Assembly: GCA_947685225.1 (NCBI GenBank)
Contig: CANTUV010000015.1
Location: forward strand, 1,488,001-1,552,000
Direction of reading: 5' to 3'
From: Garcia nutans
Taxonomy: Eukaryota > Streptophyta > Magnoliopsida > Malpighiales > Euphorbiaceae
Length of the DNA: 64,000 nucleotides
The translations under genes and the position numbers were made by a program. Shown here piece after piece: positions 1-12,300 of the stretch; positions within the stretch are counted from its first letter, which is position 1, and every line of letters begins with the position of its first letter. The notes below the pieces were generated by a model that was given only the letters and a program-made list of their open reading frames with translations, made no database searches and was not told the DNA's origin.

Positions 1-144
1 CCTTTCCTTCATTTGTTCTGGCTTTGCATCGTTACCTTCAATTGGATCGTACAAATCTTTACAGTGAAGGTAGTCCTCCATTCTGGATTTCCACATTGAA
101 TAATTTGAATCCGTCAATTTGATCATTGCCCCATCGGTCGCCAT
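1..144 (-). pseudogene. Ty1/copia gag N-terminal fragment (5' part only, runs off window)
   Basis: On the minus strand the frame opens at an ATG (plus 142-144) with MATDGAMIKLTDSNYSMW, the usual opening of many plant copia Gag proteins (capsid start, binds element RNA). It stays open to the window edge. The leader (145-503) contains short repeats of about 18-20 bp built on 'gaatagtaa' at about 165-320. A PBS and LTR follow in the correct order for a minus-strand element, so this is the 5' end of a copia element whose body lies to the left. Family recognition is from the peptide; lineage is not assigned. Confidence 0.7.
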
Positions 145-164
145 GTCGAATTTTGAATTTGACA

Positions 165-320
165 GAATTTCACTATTCGTCGAATAGTAACCGTATATGT
201 GAATAGTAACTGTATACGTGAATAGTAAACATACACTTGAATAGTAATCATACACTTGAATAGTGACTGTATGTGTGAATAGTAACATACACGTGAATAG
301 TACATACACGTGAATAGTCC
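165..320. repeat. Short tandem repeat in copia leader, unit 'gaatagtaa' plus variable spacer
   Basis: About eight imperfect units of 18-20 bp, each with 'gaatagta' followed by a 'catacac/gtatatgt' segment. They lie in the untranslated leader between PBS and gag of the minus-strand copia element. One or two units recur at about 1325-1358 in the duplicated fragment. Confidence 0.7.
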
Positions 321-503
321 ATCACCTTTAAGGTTACTATTTGTTACTATTTATAATAAATAAATAACTTCTGCAACGATTTTTCGAACGGACTGCACTA
401 ACGGATTCCTCGTAATTTTCTCGTCGTCGTGGTATATTTATTTTTGAAATATATCCACAAAACTGGTATTGCTATTGGACCACCTGGACCTGCCGAAACC
501 TTC

Positions 504-516
504 GGCTCTGATACCA
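504..516 (-). other. Copia primer binding site (initiator Met tRNA type)
   Basis: The minus strand reads TGGTATCAGAGCC, the classic plant copia PBS complementary to the 3' end of initiator methionine tRNA. It lies two bases inside the LTR edge (519) and about 360 bp upstream of the gag start at 144. Confidence 0.85.
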
Positions 517-518
517 CT

Positions 519-833
519 TGATAGGGCCCCCGCAATAAAATAACGATAATAATTACGATGCCAGAAAAATAAAATAAGCACACAAGAAATTTACATGGTT
601 CACCCTTAATTATTTGGGCTACGTCCACGGGACCAACTCCGAATATTTTTCTTCCACTATAAAAATAGTAGGTACACAGAGAGATTTTTAAAAAAATAGT
701 GGCACTTAAGTGTTTCCCAAAAACACCCTAAAAATTATAAACCTCACTATTTTTTACTCTCCCAATACTCTTTCTCAGATTTATTTTTGATCTAAGAATT
801 GATAAAATGAAGCCAGGCAAGGATGAGCTGTCA
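519..833 (-). repeat. Copia 5' LTR (right edge approximate)
   Basis: On the minus strand the LTR ends in CCCTATCA directly before the PBS. It contains a segment resembling the transcribed 'gtggacgtag...gtgaacca' part seen in many copia LTRs. The outer TG is uncertain: candidates are plus 777 and plus 833; I chose 833 because the neighbouring gypsy reading frame breaks near 846. The second LTR is outside the window, so the boundary cannot be confirmed by comparison. Confidence 0.55.
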
Positions 834-845
834 AACGCGGTTTTC

Positions 846-1190
846 GTCTAAGTTGTGGCCAATAAAAACGTGCTTCCAAATTAGCAATAGTTTTATCACG
901 CCCAACATGACCACTAAGATTACCTGAATGCATTTCTCTAATCAACTTGTCTCGTAATAAACTTCTGGGGATGCATAAGCGATTTCCATTAAAGAGATAT
1001 CCATCTTGTACCTCGAAATTCTCTTCTAATGGTAGTCCTTTCATATGCTTCATCCATATTCGCTCGAAGTCTTCATCATTTTCATACAGTTCTTTTATTT
1101 GATCTACTCCTGGTAATTCAGCTTCAAAAGAAACCATGAGACTTGCACGTCAGCTTAAAGCATCTGCCACTCGGTTAGTTTCCAATGTGG
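846..1190 (-). pseudogene. Ty3/gypsy RNase H end / integrase zinc-binding fragment
   Basis: The minus strand encodes NRVADALS (the usual C-terminal end of gypsy RNase H), then after a frameshift an integrase N-terminal H2C2-type segment with MHSGNLSGHVGRDKT and FYWPQLRRK. The expected Cys pair and catalytic core are absent, because the frame leaves gypsy sequence at about 846, where copia LTR sequence begins. It is a fragment of a gypsy pol gene interrupted by the copia insertion. Confidence 0.75.
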
Positions 1191-1209
1191 GACTTTGGAT
1201 TGTGGTGGA

Positions 1210-1358
1210 TTTACAGTGAAGGTAGTCCTCCATTCTGGATTTCCACATTGAATAATTTGAATCCGTCAATTTGATCATTGCCCCATCGGTCGCCATGTCG
1301 AATTTTGAATTTGACAGAATTTTACTATTTGCCGAATAGTAACCGTATATGTGAATAG
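1210..1358 (-). pseudogene. Second copy of the copia gag start and leader (duplicate of 59-207)
   Basis: This stretch repeats the gag start of 1-144 almost base for base, with the ATG at plus 1294-1296 and the same MATDGAMIKLTDSNYSMW peptide, plus the beginning of the leader. It is joined to gypsy RNase H sequence on one side (about 1190-1210) and to another LTR-like end on the other. Confidence 0.7.
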
Positions 1359-1443
1359 TATGATATTGTTCTCTTTGGGCCAAGTCCGCACGATTTTGTT
1401 CTTGGGTTACTCCCAAAAGGCCTTATACTATGGAGTGGGTATG
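1359..1443 (-). repeat. Short LTR-like remnant
   Basis: Begins with tgatattgttctctttggg, which resembles the start of a plant copia LTR, and runs to the Athila LTR edge at 1444. Only about 85 bp remains and there is no partner copy. Identification rests on resemblance alone; the strand given is tentative. Confidence 0.3.
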
Positions 1444-3188
1444 TGATAAGTACACAATTAATGATATTTTATTCCCATTTCTTAATATGATTATTATCAA
1501 ATTGAGTTTAATTTGTTTGTTCAAAGTGCAATTTAAGGATAATTTCAGGAATTCTCGATAATTTGAGGCATTTGGTCATTTCGAAGCAATTACGGATGAA
1601 AGTAAAAGAAAAGAGCAAAAATCTATCAATGGACACGCCCACGAACACGGGCGTGTCGTTAGACGTGCCCCTGTTTCTGCATTCAGTGGCTATGACACGC
1701 TCAGTTGCATAGGCGTGTCACCAAACGTGCCGTTTGTCCAGAGTCACAGTAGCTGCAACACGCCCGGTACCACGGGCGTGCTGATGATCGTGCCATTTAC
1801 CCAAAGTCACAGTAGCTGCGACACGCTCAGGACCACGGGCGTGTCAATGAGCGTGTAATTCATCCAGACTCACAGTAGCTGTCACACGCCCGGTACCACG
1901 GGTGTGCCAAGGAACGTGCCTTTTATTCAGACTTACAGTAGCTATGACACGCCTAGTAACACGGGCGTGTCAGTGGACGTGCCTTTGGTTCAAGATCACA
2001 GTGCCTATGACACGCCCAGTGACATGGGCGTGTCAGTGGTCGTGTCACCTGTCGAAAAGTGAGATTCTTTGCACTGATTGGGGAATAAGTGGGAGACAAT
2101 AGCTGGCCTTTGTCAAAAAGAAAGAACAAGAAAAGAAAAGCTTGCCTAAATCAGGGAAAAGGGTGATGAACCAAGGGAAAGTGGTAGACAATGGATGGGA
2201 TGAGTGAGCTGGAGGCATGGGCTGGAGATTTAGGGGGAATTAAAAAGAGAAGAGAGGGAGAAGAACAGCAGTTTTTGCTGGAGCATTTCTGGAAACAGAG
2301 AAGAAAGAAGAGAAGGAAGAGCCATCTGCTGGAGCAAGGAGAAGGGTCTTGAGCTGAGATTGAAGGAAGATCCACACCACACTCAAGCCCTAAACCAAGA
2401 ATCAAGAACTCAAGTGAAGAAATACAGATTCACTGCCATGAATTGTTTGGTTTCTCTTACTCATTTATCTTACTCTGTTTTTCTAGCTGTTAATATGAAC
2501 TAAATCTTTCTCTATCTAGATGTTGATGAACCCTAGCCAATTTGTATGAATTGAACAATTGTATTCAGTTGAATCAATTAATTGAGTTGTTTTATTCTTA
2601 TGATACTTGTTGTTATTTCCAATTGATAATAGCATGCTTGTTGATTGGTTATTATTTTCATGTTATTGACTTGAGAAAGCTTGATGTGAATTGAATACTC
2701 ATAAGGATTGAGGATTGATTGGGGTACTAGAGATAGACCTACAAGATCCTTTGGTTTATAGTTCCTTGTCATTAATGTATGATCTATTTAATTGAGTTTT
2801 GAGAAGAGATTCCGGCACTCTACTTAGTGATTAGGGATTAATCCACTCGAGAGAGGCTTTAATCTAAGTTAGAGGAATGCCAATTCAATTTGATTAAACG
2901 ATTTAGCTGAATGGATTGTTTATAAATATCATTGAGGCTAGGGGGATTCAATATCTGGATAGTTCTATCATTATAAATCTTTTTGTGCACAACATTTAAT
3001 TTCCTTTCATTCATTAATTAGTTGATTTTAGTTACAACACATCACACAACTATTAATTCGCTAAACAACGATTAAGATTTGCACTAGTACTTGGCCTTGT
3101 CCCTAGAGGAACGACATTCACTCACTATTATATTACTTGAGCGACCCGTGCACTTGCGGTAATTTCATATAGCATACGGCACGCATCA
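1444..3188 (+). repeat. 5' LTR of Athila-type Ty3/gypsy element
   Basis: Starts TGATAAGTAC and ends GCACGCATCA (TGAT...ATCA termini), six bases before a tRNA-Asp-type PBS. The length, about 1.75 kb, suits Athila LTRs. It contains a 63-bp GC-rich minisatellite at 1631-2052. The 3' LTR is not in the window because the element is broken off downstream, so the left edge is inferred from the terminal motif. Confidence 0.7.
1631..2052. repeat. 63-bp GC-rich minisatellite with internal hairpins
   Basis: About 6.5 units with a period of 63 bp; the marker 'cacagtagct' and its variants recur at 1745, 1808, 1871, about 1935 and about 1997. Each unit holds an inverted repeat of the type cacgcccgg...ccacgggcgtg that can form a GC-rich stem. 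It lies within the LTR, in marked contrast to the AT-rich surroundings. Confidence 0.85.
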
Positions 3189-3194
3189 AGTTTT

Positions 3195-3212
3195 TGGCGC
3201 CGCTGCCGGGGA
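3195..3212 (+). other. Athila primer binding site (tRNA-Asp type)
   Basis: TGGCGCCGCTGCCGGGGA, one base different from the tRNA-Asp-complementary PBS described for Athila elements. It starts six bases after the LTR end at 3188. Confidence 0.8.
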
Positions 3213-3287
3213 CAACGGTTTCAATATTAGTAATATAATTAAGATTGTTGATTTAGTTTTCTTTTTAATCATTTTTAATTTTAGTTC

Positions 3288-6200
3288 TTGCTGGTTTACT
3301 ATCATTGTAGGTATTTCTTATTGTTTATGACCAGATCTAGCTCATCCCAACTACTGGAGTTAGACCCAGAACTAGAAAGAACCTTGAGGAGAAAGCAAAA
3401 GGAAGAAGAGGAAGCAGATATGGAAGACGTAAGTTCAAGAGCAAACCTGGAAATTGAACAAGAAGAAATATTCGAAGTGATGGAAGGAGCTGGACCAAGA
3501 ACAATGCAGGAGTTTGCTAAGCCCAATTTAAATGGGGCTGAATCGAGTATCCGGAGGCCGACAGTTGCTGCAAATAACTTCGAAATAAAGGCGAATGTGA
3601 TTCAAATGGTGCAACAGACTTGTCAATTCGATGGGTTCCCTGATGAAGATCCTAATGCACATCTTGAGAATTTTCTGGAGATTTGTGACACATTTAAGAT
3701 AAACAATGTCTCAGAAGATGCAATTAGGCTGAGGTTGTTCCCATTTTCTCTTAGAGACAGACCAAAGAAGTGGCTGAAATCCTTTCCTCCAGGAACTTTC
3801 ACCACCTGGGCCCAATTGGCAGAGAAGTTCTTAGAGAAATATTTCCCTCCATCAAAAACTGCCAAGTTGAGGAATGACATCTCATCCTTTTTACAACAAG
3901 ATGGTGAGACTCTTTATGATGCCTGGGAGAGATTCAAAGATTCGCTGAGAAGGTGTCCTCATCATGGGCTTCCACTATGGCTCCAAATTCAAACATTTTA
4001 CAATGGATTGAATTATGTAAGTAAACAATCCATTAATGCAGCAGCTGGTGGTACCATCAACAACAAGACACCTGAACAAGCAAGGGACTTAATTGAAGAT
4101 ATGGCCATCACCAATTATCAATGGCAAGCCCCAAGAGAGCAAGGAAAGCTGAAGGCCGTGGGATCACACCAATTAGATCCGGTGGTGGCATTGACAGCCC
4201 AATTAGAAGCATTGAATAAGAAATTTGATTCTTTGGCTTCTTCTTCAGGAAAGGTTATGCAGGTGATGTCTTGTGAATGGTGTGGAGGTGGACACCAAAG
4301 TCAAGATTGCCAAAGTGGCAACATGTTTGCCAAGCAAGAGCAGGTAGATTATGTTGTCAATATGCCAAGGCAACAACAAAATAATCCATACAGCAACACA
4401 TACAATCCGGGGTGGAAGAATCATCCAAATTTCTCATGGACCAATCAAAATAATCCAAGACCTCCCCCTGGATTCCAACAACCCCAACATCAACAAGCTG
4501 CCCCTCCAAGAAAGAGTAGTTTGGAGGACATGATGGAGAAATTTATAGCAGCTTCTGAAATAAGGTTTCAATCAACTGAAACCTCCCTTAGAAATCAACA
4601 AGCCTCCATTCACAATTTGGAGAATCAGGTGGGGCAAATTGCCAAATTGCTCAGTGAAAGACCACAAGGAAGTTTACCTAGCAACACTGAGGCCAACCCT
4701 AAGGAGCAACTTAAGGCAATTACACTAAGGGGTGGAAAAGAAATCAATGGAGATGTGGAAAAGAAAAGAGCTGAAGAGCAAGAAAAAGAAAAAGAAGATG
4801 ATCCTCCTACCACTTCGGGAGAGAAAGCTGCACGTGAAAATGAAAGAGAGAAGCAGCCACAAGCAAGCAGCCCCAATTTGAAGGAATACCGACCTAGAGT
4901 ACCCTATCCGGCAAGGTTGAACAAGGACAAGATTGATGCTCAGTTCGGTAAGTTCCTTGAACTCTTTAAACAATTGCATATTAACATTCCATTTGCTGAA
5001 GCTTTGTCACAAATGCCTAAGTATGCTAAATTTTTGAAAGATATTCTTTCTAACAAAAGAAAACTTGAGGAAGTGTCTTTAGTGCATTTATCTGAAAAAA
5101 GCTCAGCAATTTTGCAAAGAAGATTACCTAAGAAGTTAAAAGATCCAGGTAGTTTTACCATTCCATGTTTTATAGGTAATCTAGAGGTTAAAAGTGCTTT
5201 AGCTGATTTGGGGGCTAGCATAAGTGTTATGCCCTATAAAATGTTTAAAGAGCTAGGCATTGGTCAACCTAAACCAACACTCATGACCATCCAACTTGCC
5301 GATAAATCGGTAGTCCACCCTCGTGGCATAATAGAAGATGTGTTGGTAAAAGTCGGGGATTTCATTTTCCCCAATGATTTTGTTGTCATTGATATTGATG
5401 AGGATGTGGATGTTTCGCTTATTCTTGGTAGGCCATTTTTGAATACAGCCCGTGCCCTTATTGATGTTCATGACGGCACATTGACTTTGAGAGTGGGTGA
5501 GGAGAAAGTAATTTTTAGGATACATGATGCCATGAAACATTCACTTTCACTTGATGAGGCGGAATCATGCAATGATGTTGTTGAGCATGAGACCGTAAAT
5601 TGTTTAACTAACATTGTTTCCAAGGATTCCCTTGAGTTGTGTTTATTGCAGGAAAATATCGAGGGTCAAGAAGCAATGGAGCAGCTTGCTTTTCTTGAAG
5701 CAAGCAAATCATTCAAATGCAGGGCATATGAGACCATTGAAATGCCAAAGGAAGAAAAGCCAAAACCATCGGTGATTGATCCACCCAACTTGGAATTGAA
5801 GCCTCTTCCGGATCACCTTGAGTATGGGTTTTTGGCAGAGAAAAAGAGATTGCCCATCATTCTGAGTTCCCACCTATCTTCTAAGCAAAAAGAAAAACTC
5901 ATCCAGTTATTGCAGAAACACAAGCAAGTGATAGCTTGGAAGATAGCAGATATCAAGGGGATTAGTCCATCCTATTGCACTCACAAGATACTAATGGAGG
6001 ATGAATTCAAACCAGTAGTGCAACCACAGAGGAGGCTGAACCCAAAGATGAAAGATGTAGTGAAGGCTGAAGTGATAAAACTACTTGATGCAGGGATTAT
6101 ATATCCGATCTCGGATAGTTCTTGGGTGAGCCCAGTTCAAGTAGTACCAAAGAAAGGAGGGATGACTGTGATCCCTAATGAAAATGATGAGCTGATTCCA

Positions 6201-7235
6201 ACAAGAACAGTTACTGGTTGGAGGGTTTGCATTGACTACAGAAAATTAAATGATGCAACTAGAAAGGATCACTTTCCTTTACCCTTCATTGATCAGATGT
6301 TGGAGAGGTTATCCGGCCATGAATACTACTGCTTTTTGGATGGTCTTTCAGGTTATTTCCAAATTCCCATTGCACCGGAAGACCAAGAGAAAACTACCTT
6401 CACTTGCCCATATGGGACATTTGCATATCGAAGAATGCCATTTGGGTTGTGTAACGCACCTGCAACCTTCCAAAGGTGCATGATAGCAATCTTTGATGAA
6501 CTCATAGAAGACATTGTGGAGGTGTTTATGGATGATTTCTCAGTCTATGGCAGCTCATTTGAAAAATATTTGGAAAACCTTGAAAGGGTTTTGATGAGAT
6601 GTGAGGAAACAAATTTGGTGCTGAATTGGGAAAAGTGTCATTTCATGGTTCAAGAAGGAATCGTATTGGGACACAAGATTTCAAGCAAAGGCATTGAGGT
6701 GGATCGGGCAAAGATAGACATTATTGAGAAGCTACCACCACCCACATCTGTGAAAGCCATCAGAAGTTTCCTAGGGCATGCGGGTTTTTATCAAAGGTTC
6801 ATTCGAGATTTCTCTAAGATAGCCCGTCCATTGACAAGACTCCTTGAGAAGGATGTCGATTTTGTTTTTGATGAGGAATGTCTGAGAGCATTCACGACCC
6901 TGAAGGAGAAATTGACCCATGCTCCAATCATGGTAGCTCCTAATTGGAATCTACCATTTGAACTGATGTGTGATGCAAGTGACTTTGCAGTAGGAGCAGT
7001 CTTGGGCCAATGCAAAGAGAAATACTTCCAGCCAATCTACTATGCGAGCAAGACCTTAAATGCAGCTCAAGCCAATTACACAACTACAGAGAAAGAGCTG
7101 CTAGCTGTGGTTTTTGCTTTTGACAAGTTTAGATCATATCTAATCTTGTCAAGGGTGATTGTGTATACAGACCATTCAGCTTTAAGGTACTTATTCGCGA
7201 AAGTTGATCATGTGACTGAAACAATTCTAAAATAG
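3288..7235 (+). pseudogene. Athila-type Gag-Pol (Gag, protease, reverse transcriptase), truncated in RNase H
   Basis: An open frame of 1315 codons encoding a retrotransposon polyprotein. The start is probably the second Met (3327, MTRSSSSQ), after an acidic segment-free leader. Order: Gag capsid with the Athila-like FDGFPDEDPNAHLENFLEIC segment (residues about 115-135); a zinc knuckle CEWCGGGHQSQDC (about 325); protease with ADLGAS in place of the more usual DSG/DTG (about 637), typical of Athila; reverse transcriptase with VCIDYRKLND and FMDDFSVYG (about 1080); start of RNase H (MCDASDFAVGAVLGQ, about 1226). The frame leaves family sequence after YTDHSALRYLFAK and stops within about ten codons. 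The rest of RNase H, integrase and the 3' LTR are missing, so the element cannot be autonomous. The remaining frame has no internal stops. Confidence 0.9.
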
Positions 7236-7640
7236 TTGACCATTCAGCTTCTAAAATTTTCTTGCCTATTTGCTGACTGAAACAATTGTCAAAAATACTG
7301 ACAAAAGGCAATCTCTGTCAGAAATATTGACAACGCAACAGTTATGTAGGAAAAGACTAAGAACTCTTATCGATCCTTTACCGAAGGAACTTCTATTGGC
7401 ACTATCAACATCAACATCTTCTCTCGATATTTGCCTACAGACTTTGTCTCGGTAAATACCAACAGAAAAGTTATCTGTATTTATCAATGTATTGTATTTG
7501 TCAGCATCTTCATGATATTTACCGATAGTTTTGAACATCTGTCGTCATTTTTATTACTGGCAAAATTATTGACAATATTTTTTTCTCCATAAGTTATCTT
7601 ATTGACAAAAAAAGAGAGAGGATTATCAATGAATATTTCT
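7206..7640. mobile_element. Possible CACTA-type subterminal repeat region joined to broken Athila
   Basis: Starting where the RNase H frame breaks, the sequence is full of short repeats in both orientations, such as tttaccgaaggaa, tttaccgatag, ctcggtaaatacc and ttgacaa, and an 18-bp segment 'ctgaaacaattct/gtc' occurs twice (7216 and 7278). Such arrays resemble subterminal repeats of plant CACTA (EnSpm) transposons. I see no clear CACTA terminus or transposase, so the call is tentative. Confidence 0.3.
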
Positions 7641-8700
7641 ATCAGTAATCTGGTACATTCTTTTAATGATAGACTTCGGCCTCCTATTCCACAATTAACA
7701 ACTAACTCCTACAATTTATGAGTTGCAATCCTGTAATCCCATAAAAAAGATAACCAACTTAATGATAGAGTGGAGCCTAAATCAAGGAGCTGTGATCAGG
7801 AAAGAGATTTTCAAAAAGAAGAGAAAAGGAAGGAAGAGGACAACAATAAGATTCTAAAGACAATCCAAAAAATAGAATTTTCCTTACAAAAGCCCGATTT
7901 TCTAGTTGATTCTTGCCAATCTCTTTGTTTAATATGTTAATTCTACTTTGCCCAGCTATTATTCATGCATTAAAGAGAGATTCATTCATTGTTTTCACTG
8001 CTCATGTGTTCGCAAATAGTTATTTAATTGATAATTTGACTGTAGAATCCAAATGAATTGTTTCTAAGGAGTTTGGTAACTTCGATTTCTTTGTTGTCCT
8101 TATAGAAATCTACACAGTTGCATGACAAAAATCAGAATCAAACTTAATCAGCTAAGGAATTTGTATCATCTAACGCACCTGCACCTCATTCACAATTAAA
8201 ACCAAAGGTTTTATTTAACTTTTAGTGGAATAATTATACATTATGATAATCCAAAAATTTTTTCCAAAACCTTTAATTTTGTCTATTTTATCTCCATTTG
8301 GTAATTTATACTTTTTCAATTGTCTAAAATTTTAATTTTTATCATTATTGTAATGTCTGAAATTTTAAGCAATGGTTTTCTATATTAAGTGTATATCAGA
8401 CTGATTATGATGTTATGTGTGGTTTAAGGATTTGAAATTGGTAGAAATAATGCTAATTAAGCCTTAAAATGTGAAAAATTAAATTTGAGTATGGATTTAA
8501 TCAGTTTTTTTGAAAAAGCATTTTTAAACAGTAAAAAATTATAAAAATGCCCTTGTAGCCCTAGAATTAAATTCTACTATAATTGGGATATGAAATATGG
8601 ATAATATAGCTTTAAAATAGTTAAAGTAATTATCTTTATGATTTTATGCAGTTAAAAATCAGATTAAGAGGCAATTAAAGAAAGTAGGTATACTGAAGTT
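7641..8700. other. AT-rich intergenic DNA, nothing recognised
   Basis: Roughly 1 kb with stops in all frames, scattered poly-A/T runs and no recognisable protein, tRNA or terminal repeat. Confidence 0.6.
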
Positions 8701-8765
8701 ACAATATGTGCATTGCATGAAATCAAAACCCAAAGATATTTTAGAAAGCCAAAATTTGACTTCTT

Positions 8766-8865
8766 TTCTTCTTCTTCTTCTTCTTCTTCTTCCTTATAAA
8801 AAACAAGCCACCATCATCACCATCACCACCATCACCAATTCTACTATTTTCTTCTTCTTCTTCCA
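8766..8865. repeat. CTT/CAT trinucleotide microsatellites
   Basis: A (CTT)n run at about 8768-8791, an imperfect (CAT/CAC)n run at about 8812-8837 and a second short CTT run near 8851. The small frame spanning them is explained by the repeat and is not a convincing gene. Confidence 0.8.
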
Positions 8866-9021
8866 AATTTCACTTAAAAACATGGAATCTTTTGAAACAA
8901 TTTAGGGTTTTAATGAGATATAGTTGGTTTTTGTGTAATTTCTCAAGAAAGTCATCATCATACTAAGGATTTGAAGGAAAAAGTAAGGGAAAAGCAAATT
9001 GAAAAGAGGTTAGTGCTTCTA

Positions 9022-9039
9022 TATATATATATATATATA
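9022..9039. repeat. (TA)n microsatellite
   Basis: An uninterrupted run of about nine TA dinucleotides in AT-rich DNA. Confidence 0.85.
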
Positions 9040-9089
9040 GTTTGCTATTAATCGTATTATTCTTGATTTAAATTGTTTAAGGAAGATTA

Positions 9090-9335
9090 TAAATTAATTA
9101 CATGGATTAATTTGTAATAATATTTGATTATGGATTAAATTGTAATAATATTTGATTATGGATTAAATTGTGAGAATAATTGATTATTTGTGATAATAAT
9201 TAATTATGGATTAATTTGTGAAAGTGATTGATTATGGATAACTTGTAATAGTAATTGAATATGGACTAGTTTATGAAAATATTTGATTATAGATTAAATT
9301 TTGAAATTTATTGATTATGAATTTACTTATGAAAG
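9090..9335. repeat. Degenerate tandem repeat of about 33 bp
   Basis: Seven or eight diverged units built on 'tgattatggattaaattgtgaaaataat'-like sequence; the first two units are nearly identical and later ones drift. No coding potential. Confidence 0.7.
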
Positions 9336-12300
9336 AAATGGTTATAGAACTTTTCTTCTTTGATAGTACAACTATATTTGTAAAATATAAAAGTGTGTGT
9401 TTGTTAGATATTTAACTTAAAACCAAGTTTAAATGAACCTTTGAACTATTTAAGTGTTGAATGTTTTGATTATGGAAGAAAGGTTGAACATGGAATTAAA
9501 TGATTATTTATAGTATATTTAAAAACTAAGGATTAAGTGAAAAATTGTGTTAATTGCATAAAGAGAGTAAGCGATATTTTAGTAGTAATTGAAGAATTTC
9601 TTAATGGATATATAAATATACAATTACAGAATATACACATAAGATATACTTAGTATTTATGTAGTATGTACACTCTTAGAATAATGATAATAATTTATGA
9701 AATTTGTATGTTTGGAAAGAGTTAACTAAGAGAAACTAGAGTATCTATTTAGAATTTAAATATCACAAGTAGAAGGTGAAATAGGAACTTGAGAAGATGG
9801 AATTGTTATATGAATAAAGTTGACCAAATTGTACCAATTTATGTATGTTTAATGTAAGTGATGAAATGATGTGTATAAAATAATATACGATATTACTTTA
9901 TTTGTGACATTTGATTGAAAGTAATTATACATACATATATATATATTATATTTTAAAACATGCATGTGTAGAAAATTGAATTGGTGAATGATTTAAAGAA
10001 AAGTTATGAAAATATGTTAGGGTTAATTGGTATAATGTTTATTTAATTGAATTGTTAAAGTTTGATTGTCGTTTGGTTAATGAGAAAAGGAAATTATTAC
10101 TTTAAATAATGATTTTTTAGCAAAATTGTTTTTATTGATTATGAAATTAACTGAAGATGAGAAAATAAGTGGATTACTCGAAATATGCTGGAGATGCACC
10201 TAGTTATCGAATTAAATAGTTAATCAGAGAGTGGATGTCTATGGTGTTAGTGGACATATTGTGCCATCAGTGAACACTCTATGTCATTATTATTATTGGG
10301 TATACGTGACATTACTAGCCCATTAGCCACACTTATTGATATAGACATAAGTGTTGTAGAGTTTATGCTGAGTTTTCTCTTCTCATATTAAACTTTGATA
10401 GTGGGCATTTAATTGCTACTGTTGAACCTTTTATCAAAGTCTAGGATTTTAAACTCAGTACATGAGGAAAAAATAATTTAAATTTATTAAAAAATGAGAA
10501 GTTCATTATAATGGTTTATATTGAATTGTATTGATAAGTGTATGAGAAAATGCATTGAAATTGTTATAAAGAATTGTATTGGAATTGAGTGTGAAAGTGT
10601 GATTTTTACCTTAATCAATGTATGATGATAAATACTGTAATCTGAATATTTATTATTATTTAAGCTGAATTTGAATTTGTTAAACTTAAAATAAGTTAAT
10701 TTAAATTTATTTGGTTAAGAAACCATGAGTTGGCTCAACTTAAATATATTTGAGCATTTAAAAATACATGTATACACAATAATCTTTTTATGCATGATGA
10801 AGTGATATATAAGATGCAAAAATATTATTTTGATGCTACATACAAGGTAGAAATGTTAAGGATGTATGATATTATAATTTTAAGCAATAATATAATATTA
10901 TAGTATGTATTGTAACATATGCAAATAGGTAAAAATATAATTTAACATATATATAATGGTATTTCAAGCATGATGAAGCAGCATATAAATGATGAAAGAA
11001 TATTATTGGATATTCAAATGATGTTTGAAACCAAATCAAACTCTAGAGCAAGTTTTATCTATTATTATATTGTAATAAAGTGTATTATATTATTTGATAT
11101 TATTGAATAGAAAAGTACATGGTTATTAAATAAAAATTTGAATATAACATAATAAGTAATGAAGAATGTTAAATGATTAGTTTGTATGGATAGTGAATGA
11201 CTCCTTATGAGTTTGAATGGATAGAGTAATAATCAAGGCTAAAAAGTAGACAATAATTCTTGATCAAATGATTTAATTATTTTGTATTTAAATAATTGAT
11301 TAAAAAAACTTATATGATAACAGAATTATAAATATATAGATAATAAGAATATTAAGTGATTGAGAGTTATGTGGTTAAAAGGAAAATTAAATTTTTTCTA
11401 TTAGTAGCCAAATATTTTTGCTTAATTATGTATAAATTTATAAATATCTATACATAAGAAAGTAATCAAAGATAATCTTTAGAATGCATGAGCAGATAAT
11501 GAATTTGAATAAAGTTAAGTTAAAGAATCTAAAGTTGGTCTTATAAAAATAAAACATGATATTAATAAAGGTAGCGAATGTTGAATTATTCAAATTAACC
11601 CTAAAGTCTAAAATAGTTTACAATCTTCCCTAGTTAATTAAGATAATAAATAATTCAATATATTAATAGCATTAACAATAATCATTTGTTTTTATTTATT
11701 AATGTAATAAATTACTTATGATATTAAATAACAAATTATGTATATACAAGCACTACCCAATAATTTATTTAGTGCGTTAGATTTTTTGACACGCAGATTA
11801 AATGGACCGAAGCATATTGGATAAACGAAGTTTAAGTTTTCAGAGATCCACTGCAGTACAAAAGATATTTTATTGTAAAGATTTTGTATTATATATCTAT
11901 TTGCAGTTCACATAGCGGTATTGTGGTTAGATTAACAGTTATATAATTTTGGTATAATTGGAAGATTGTATATATTGAATACAGATGGGATATATGTATT
12001 CAATTTGAGTGTGGGGTTATAAGATTTAGCTAATAATATTAATTAAGATAATGTATTATATACAGATATTTACAGATTGACATGTATATGTTATTTATTT
12101 TAGTTTGTAGTTGATAATTGATTAAATGGAGCATTTGGAATTGAGTATTTGGATTTGAGTTTGTTTGAAAAGAATATAGAAGTGTTTTTTTTTTTTGCAT
12201 GTGGTGTTAGGATGCTGAATATTTGAGCAGTGAATATTACAGAGTAGACTTGTTAAAATTTTTAGTTGAATTGTTTTTAACGTTTAATTAACATGGGATA

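Noticed and set aside
1631..2052. CRISPR-like array in the GC-rich repeats
   Set aside because: Units are tandem without unique spacers, in plant retrotransposon context; it is a minisatellite.
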